Below, piece by piece: positions 58,501-64,000 of a stretch of 64,000 nucleotides of DNA. The notes under the pieces are model-generated. The model had not been told where the DNA came from, ran no database searches, and saw only the letters and a program-made list of their open reading frames with translations. A program made the position numbers and the translations under genes. The stretch's first letter is position 1. Every line of letters starts with the position of its first letter. Source of the stretch: Colletotrichum lupini. Lineage: Eukaryota > Ascomycota > Sordariomycetes > Glomerellales > Glomerellaceae. The stretch spans positions 3,534,001 to 3,598,000 of the forward strand of contig NC_064676.1 of the NCBI RefSeq assembly GCF_023278565.1, in the 5' to 3' direction.

Positions 58501-59132
58501 TTTAGTAAGGTTAAGATATACACAGGATGCTGATATTAGGCTACCTGGCTCGCTGTATAGTAGGTATCTTGCCCACCCCAGGGAGATCTCCTTCATCGTC
58601 TTCCAAAAATTCCAAGACGCATTCAACCTTTCTCCCCCATTCAGATAATCAAGTCCGCCCACCCAAATAGTTTCTGGTATCGAACATGAGCATCGTAGAG
58701 ACGCCAAAGAACTCCGTTTGGCCCGGTCCCAATCGAGGACCGGTAGATGATTCGAAACAAAAGACCAACCATTTCCCTTCTCTCTTTCGCAACATATTCC
58801 TTGAGATGAACCAATCAGTGATTTCACCCTCATGTTTGCCTCCATATCATGGTATGCGCCAGCTTGTGTGCGCCAAGTTACTTCCGTTAAGTCATATCGT
58901 GGTTAAGTCCCTGCGTGGGAAGAGCCTGCTTCATCACATGTCTTGCTTCTCTTTTTTGTGGCGCTAGGCCTAGGACGTCAAATGGTACTGCGTTTTTGCT
59001 GAAGGTAACGTTGTTGAGGCGATGGTGATGGTGATGGTGAAGGTAGGTGGAACAAAAAAGAAGATAGATCGGGATATGTAGTGCCGATGTTGTGTTAGGT
59101 TAAAGTGGATGCGTTTGCTTTGGTCCAGTTGT
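55508..59132. other. Gene-poor 3.6-kb interval
   Basis: GC-normal sequence with many short frames but none with a recognised domain, consistent splice signals or family motifs. It holds the 3' end of FAN1 and of the disordered-protein gene. A GATGGT/GGTGAT simple repeat lies at about 59021-59043. Confidence 0.5.
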
Positions 59133-59786
59133 TCATTCCACCTTCCTCCTCTTCCCCTTTGGCGCGGGGTTCATCCTCGGCGTGTAAGTTACTGTCCGCG
59201 TGACCACCTCGCGGATGTGACGCACGCTAGTTCTCGAGGGCTTCTTTGAATCATTCAACCTCTTGGCCTTGAGTGCTGCGTCCCAATCGAATACTGAGTG
59301 AACCGATCTGGCGCTGAAGGGTGACCGTGCGCTCATTGGTGAGTCCAGGTGCGATACTGCTGGAGAGGGCGGGATCTTGAGGCTCGGAAAAGAATTCGCA
59401 CCGGTGGGAGGTGCTGACATTGGCAGATGTGTGAATGGGCTTGGCGGGATGGCCGGTGCCGTAGCCGGAGCTTTATGCTCGTGTTCACACTTGCAAGAGA
59501 TATCGGTCTGCTCGCTGGTGGCGGTGGAAGGCAAAGAGTCCGGCGTGGACTCGGGAGTAGTCTCGCCAGAGGTTGATGGCTTGAAAGCAGCCGGTGAGTT
59601 GAGAGACATGGCCTTGAGGAAATCCGTGTAGGCGGTTGGCGGGCTAATGGGTGTCTTGATGGGAAGGTCCTTGCAAGACATGGGTCTGGCAGAGAGCGGA
59701 GTCGAAGCCGAGAACATATTTTCCGAGGGGAAAGTGCTGGTGACGGGCGTGGCCAGCTGGGCTAACTTGGGTCTGTTGACGGGCAT
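59133..59786 (-). CDS. Disordered nuclear-type protein of unknown function
   Basis: A single-exon frame of 217 aa, mostly Pro/Ser/Thr-rich and disordered. The C-terminal part looks constrained: HSVFDWDAALKAKR, then HIREVVTRTVTYTPR and a final basic KGKRRKVE, a likely nuclear localisation signal. A CEHEHK patch sits mid-protein. Repeated SP/TP pairs (TPIS, SPP, SPFS) could be proline-directed kinase sites. I do not recognise a family. The minus strand upstream (to about 60.7 kb) is CT-rich, which fits a long leader and promoter. Confidence 0.7.
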   Translation of the reverse strand: MPVNRPKLAQLATPVTSTFPSENMFSASTPLSARPMSCKDLPIKTPISPPTAYTDFLKAMSLNSPAAFKPSTSGETTPESTPDSLPSTATSEQTDISCKCEHEHKAPATAPAIPPSPFTHLPMSAPPTGANSFPSLKIPPSPAVSHLDSPMSARSPFSARSVHSVFDWDAALKAKRLNDSKKPSRTSVRHIREVVTRTVTYTPRMNPAPKGKRRKVE

Positions 59787-61404
59787 GATGGCTTGAGGCG
59801 GAAGGAGAGGCGGGAGAAGAGTGAGGTAGTAGCGAATGTGTGCGTGGAGAGAGATGTCCAGTCAACTAAATGACTCTGACGTGGTGAGAGAGGAGGAAGT
59901 CAGGCTGCCTACGAGCTGCAGAGACAAGTCGCCTGGGGAGAGAAGGGAGAGAGAAGACCGGTAGTTGCGAGGGTGGGTGGACGTTATATTATTTCGAAGA
60001 GAATGCGGTGGGCGCTTGTGTATGTGTGCAGTCGTAGTGTAAGTGAGCCGGAAAGAGGACTGCAGTGCGAGGTCAAGCTCTGACGGCGGCAAGGAGAATG
60101 GAAGGTTTTAGGAAGCTGATGTGCTCCCGGAAGTCTGGTCTGGGGTTGCTGGGGGCTTGAACAGGTGGGCAATAACAAGCCAGTGCTATTCGCCAGGAAT
60201 GGGTTTCGAGTTTGGGCGGGAAGACAAGCAGGCAGACAAAATGTCAGTCTTTCCAGGTCGGCAGGCTGGACAAGGGAGGGGCAGAGTTGTGAGAGGGGTG
60301 AAGAAGGGGGCGTCTGGTGATGAGATGCCGCGGACGAGGGGGAGGGGTGGATGGCCTGAAGAGAAACAAACAACAGAGAGGATGTAGAGCCTGCACCAAA
60401 AGGCTGCGGTAGCGCGTGAAGGATTCTGTGAGGTGAAGAGGAGTCGTGATGTGTTGGTGACAGCGGATACAGATGGTCCAACGAGAGGAAAGCAGTGGCG
60501 CGCGGCGGGAGCGTCGAGGAGAGCGGTTGACACGAACAAGAGCGAGAGCGTGGTGGTGGGGAGGACGGGACAGTAATCGAGAGGAGCGGACGCGGGAGTC
60601 GAGAGAGACTGAGGTTGACCGGGGTCTCTCTAAAGCGGCAGGGAAGCAGTGGGTGGATGAGCTGGGATTGGTCGCGGAGCTTCAATAGACGACGGTCTGA
60701 TTCGTTGCGCGGGCGCGTGTGGTGTGTGGTGTTCACTGCCTTAGTGCGTGCTGAGCCTGCTGCAGGAGACAGCGAAACAGAGAGACTGGACAGAGACGGG
60801 AACGGGGCCTGTCAGGGCAGTGAAAGAGCCAAAGCGGACAAGGGGTCGATGAACTGCTGCCGCAGCAATTAATTTGCCTCTATTGGCGTCCCTTCTTTGG
60901 ACGAACCGGCTCGTTGCACGCCAAAAGAAAGCGGGCAAATTTTGTTCTGGGTTGTGGCCTACACAGCGGTTGGCCTTCGTCCCGTGCTTTGCTGCGGTGC
61001 CCGAAGCTGCCGTTGGCTGTGATGGAATAAGGTAGACTGGCTGGTCTTTTTTTTTTTGTTCCGGTTGTTTGCGTCTAAAGACGACAAGCCAATGGGAGTG
61101 GCTTGGTTTGAGGAAGCGGTTGGCGTTCGGCGGATGGCTGGGATCACCGTTTGTCCCGTCGCGCGATCGTGGATGCCTCGTGGCCTCTCGCCCGGTAAAT
61201 GTGATGAATGTGTGATTATTGGATGAGCCTTGGTCCAAGGTATTAGTCGGGTGTCGGGTAGCAAGTCAGCTAAGGCAGGCTCAGGTAGTGGCGTAGTGCA
61301 ATGACGATGTTGCTTTGTACGGATGTCTCGTCGATTGGGATTGGTTGGCTATCAAAGAACCCGGCTATTTTGACTGTATCGTTTGGCTATTTTGACTATA
61401 CGCC
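59787..61404. promoter_or_regulatory. CT-rich upstream region
   Basis: On the minus strand, 59.8-60.7 kb is unusually rich in CT, as in leaders and promoters of highly regulated fungal genes. A 250-codon frame here is low-complexity and not credible as protein. At about 61363-61400 a GGCTATTTTGACT motif is repeated, just before the MULE relic. Confidence 0.4.
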
Positions 61405-64000
61405 ACTGTCAGAAAATTTCTGCCAGCCGCTACAGCCCGCCTCGAGTACCAGCAAGTGGTAGAAATTTTTCTACTACTTGCCCACTTCTACTTCTACTTC
61501 TACTACGTACCGTTAATTGAACTTAGTAGATTTCTACCCACCTACTTACGACCGATTAATCTTAACTAAACTACTATTACTACTACCGCGCCGCTACTGC
61601 CGCTACCGCCGCCGCTACTATTACTAACGTCGCAATACCTCTCGAATCGCTAGTTAGAAATCCTAACGGCTACGATACGTACAAAGATCTTCTCGTAAAT
61701 ATTACTTCTTTTATAAAAGCTTAAGGATTCGTAATTATTAAGTGCCGCGCTTCTAACTATTATAATAGAGTTCTTTCTTAATTCGACCTTTATTATAATA
61801 TAAGTAGCTATAATTTACCGAGCTCTGCGTATCTCCGAGAGATATTTATAAAAAAGAAGGACTATAAATAAGTAGCTAAGGCCGTTAAGTTAAAGACTAA
61901 AAAGGACCGTTAGTACTTTAAAGTACAAGTTAACTATTATAACTACGAGCCCTCTACCGATCCTATTACCTATCCTTCTTACCGCAAGCGCTTAGCTTAA
62001 TAAAATAAGGAGATTAGTTAGGCCTTCTGAACTACGACTACGAGTAGTCGTAGGGTTATTACTATAATATTTAAGAAGTATCTAGACTACTTATTTAAGT
62101 ATAAGGATATTAAGAACGATATATAAAAGATATAGCTATAGAGCCTTAGTAAGTATACTCTTACCTAGGCCTTTATTATATTATTCTAAGAGCGTAGTAT
62201 TAAGTACTTCGTATAATAGCTCGACGGCTATATTACCGGCCTCCTCTAGACCTACCCTTATTACGAGGTTATATAAAAGCTCTTTTTAAATATTATTTCG
62301 CTAGATAATACTTATAAAACTAACCGCTTTAAGATACCGCTTATAAACGTAACTAGGGTAGCTAATATAGGTACGACTTTTAATATAGTATTCTGCCTTA
62401 TTAACTTAGAAAACTACTAAGCCTATAAATAGGCTCTAGGTTAATTAGAAGACCTCTATGCTTAAATTAACGCCCGCAAGCCCATCGTCGCTATTACTAA
62501 CTTCGAAAAGGCGTTAAAAAAAGCCCTTATTACTATCTAGCCCGATACGTAGTAGTAGATTTATATATAGTATATTAATAAGAATATCGCTTACGAGGTT
62601 AAAAAGCAGTGGATTTACGCCGACGGCTCTTAGGTAATTAATAATAACGAAGTAATTAGCAGTAATTATATTAACCCCGTCTTTACTAAATTATTAATAA
62701 GAGCTTTATTAAAAGAACTAATTGCCGTCGGCCGGCCCCGTAAGATTCCGGATACTTATATTAGCTTTTTTTTAGTTTAGAAGTCTATAATTTACGCTAA
62801 TTTAAAAGGGGACTTTACCGAGGCCTAGAAGTTAATATTTAAAAAGTTCGAACGATAAGAGCCCTTAATTACTTATATTCTTAAGACTTACCTTAGCTAG
62901 CATAAGGAGTTCGTAAACTACTAGATTAAATAGTACTATAACCTCGGTATTAAGGTAACCTCTCGGATAGAAAGTAGTTATAAAGAGATTAAGAGCTACT
63001 TTTTTAACTTAACTATAGATTTAAAGTTCCTTGCGGATCGTATATAATAGATAATTAGTAACTAAAAAGTAACTTACGAGGTCGATCTTACTAAGTAGAG
63101 CTCTCGTTAGCTCGTCGAGTTTAGTATTAATAACTACTAAAAAGCTTAAATAGGTAATATACGTACCCGCTATTTAAAGAAAGCGTTAAGACTTATTACT
63201 ACGTAATACCGCCTAGTTTACGGAAGGCTAAAAAAGACCGAACCCGACCTACTTTATATAAAGCAATTTATTACTTAGTATAGCCTCCTTTATTTATATA
63301 TTATTCGTTAGTATCTCGAGCAAAATAAGCCTCTCTCGTACCTTAACTATAACTATTATTAGTACCTTAGCTATAACTTTATTATTAATAATACCCTATA
63401 CTAAATCTTAAATCCCCTCGTCGTTATACCGCGAGGTCGGCCTCGTAATAGTAAAGTCGATATCCCTATAGCTATACTACCGTTATAATAATCTCCCGTT
63501 AGTACTAATCGTTAATAAGGCTCTTAAGCTACTTAAATAAGGAATCCTTTATATTAAGAATAATTAGATAAGGGTTAATCTACTAGCTAATTAGAACTAA
63601 GCTTTTAATAAATTATAGTAAATCTTTAATATTAACTTAACTAAGATCTATACGTAGTAGCTACTACCGAGCCTAAGCGAGGCTAAAGTCGAGGCCGAGG
63701 TCGAGGCTAAGGTCGCCCGCGAGGTAGAGGTCGCTCGCGAGGTAGAGGAAGTTAAAGAAATAGAACTACGAGTAATATTATTAACGAGGAGTAACGAGGG
63801 ATCTACGCTATAGTTATTACTAAGTAAGTCTAGTAATCCCTCGATCTAAATAATTAATATAAATTACGACTAGGGGATCTTAGTACGGCCGTTAATTACT
63901 TATAGTTAATTATTATAGTCTTAACGATCGGAATTATCGACTTAAGTAAGCTAATAGGAGGCTAGCTTTTAGATTAGTTATTCCGCTTAGTTAGATAATT
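61405..64000 (+). mobile_element. RIP-degraded Mutator-like (MULE) DNA transposon, partial
   Basis: From about 61405 (ACTGTCAG..., the likely terminal repeat) the sequence becomes RIP-type AT-rich and continues off the window. The plus strand, read across stops, keeps the MULE order: a FAR1/WRKY-GCM1-like end with NYEPSTDP at about 61950, then DNTYKTNRFKIPLINVT at about 62305-62355, GTTFNIVFC, ITDFEKALKKALI near 62500, and a downstream Arg/Gly-rich stretch at about 63660-63760. No frame is open. The right end and target duplication are outside the window. Confidence 0.8.

Noticed and set aside
59984..60736. A 250-codon minus-strand frame
   Set aside because: Low-complexity CT-rich sequence upstream of the disordered-protein gene; composition explains the lack of stops.
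1..64000. CRISPR arrays, bacterial operons or prophage
   Set aside because: None seen; the window is fungal nuclear DNA.

Overview
This window is a nuclear chromosome segment of a filamentous ascomycete: genes have short introns (about 42-145 nt) with GT..AG ends and CTRAY-type branch sites, and the protein families are typical of Sordariomycetes (HET, Fung_rhodopsin, LaeA-like methyltransferase, Zn2Cys6). Gene islands alternate with extremely AT-rich, TpA-loaded blocks, the mark of repeat-induced point mutation (RIP). A plant-type subtilase with inhibitor, PA and Fn3-like domains, of the kind reported as transferred from plants to Colletotrichum, makes Colletotrichum the most likely genus (inference).

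Layout. 1-7.4 kb: 3' part of a multicopper oxidase, the plant-like subtilase, and a secreted or GPI-anchored DUF7136-type protein. 8.5-9.8 kb: a broken short-chain dehydrogenase. 10.9-16.8 kb: a RIP-destroyed Ty1/Copia element carrying a younger, unmutated solo LTR. 16.9-23.6 kb: a broken LaeA-like methyltransferase, a seven-helix rhodopsin-domain membrane protein, an alpha/beta hydrolase and a HET-domain protein. 23.7-33.0 kb: a nested transposon complex. The outer element is RIP-mutated, has terminal inverted repeats and a perfect 8-bp target duplication (hAT-like). Inside it are a reverse-oriented solo LTR and a complete Ty1/Copia element with an open 1415-codon gag-pol, LTRs that read as identical, and a 5-bp target duplication.

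33.4-42.0 kb: a sugar transporter, a divergently transcribed GH3 beta-glucosidase without signal peptide, and a Zn2Cys6 regulator. Together they look like a sugar import, intracellular hydrolysis and control module. 42.4 kb: an intron-containing tRNA, probably Ile(UAU). 43.2-44.6 kb: a cupredoxin-like single-pass membrane protein whose last splice junction seems to have lost one base. 47.3-55.5 kb: conserved housekeeping genes: U2AF large subunit, ribosomal protein uS15 (RPS13), the Sdc1/Dpy-30 subunit of COMPASS, and a FAN1-type VRR-NUC nuclease. 59.1-59.8 kb: a disordered fungal protein of unknown function. From about 61.4 kb to the end: a RIP-degraded Mutator-like (MULE) transposon that runs off the window.

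The most unusual points are a required 2-nt microexon in the multicopper oxidase, the unmutated autonomous Copia element (no zinc knuckle, half-tRNA-type primer site, hairpin-rich leader, 21-bp repeats before the 3' LTR) in a RIP-marked genome, and the one-base splice-junction lesion in the cupredoxin gene.
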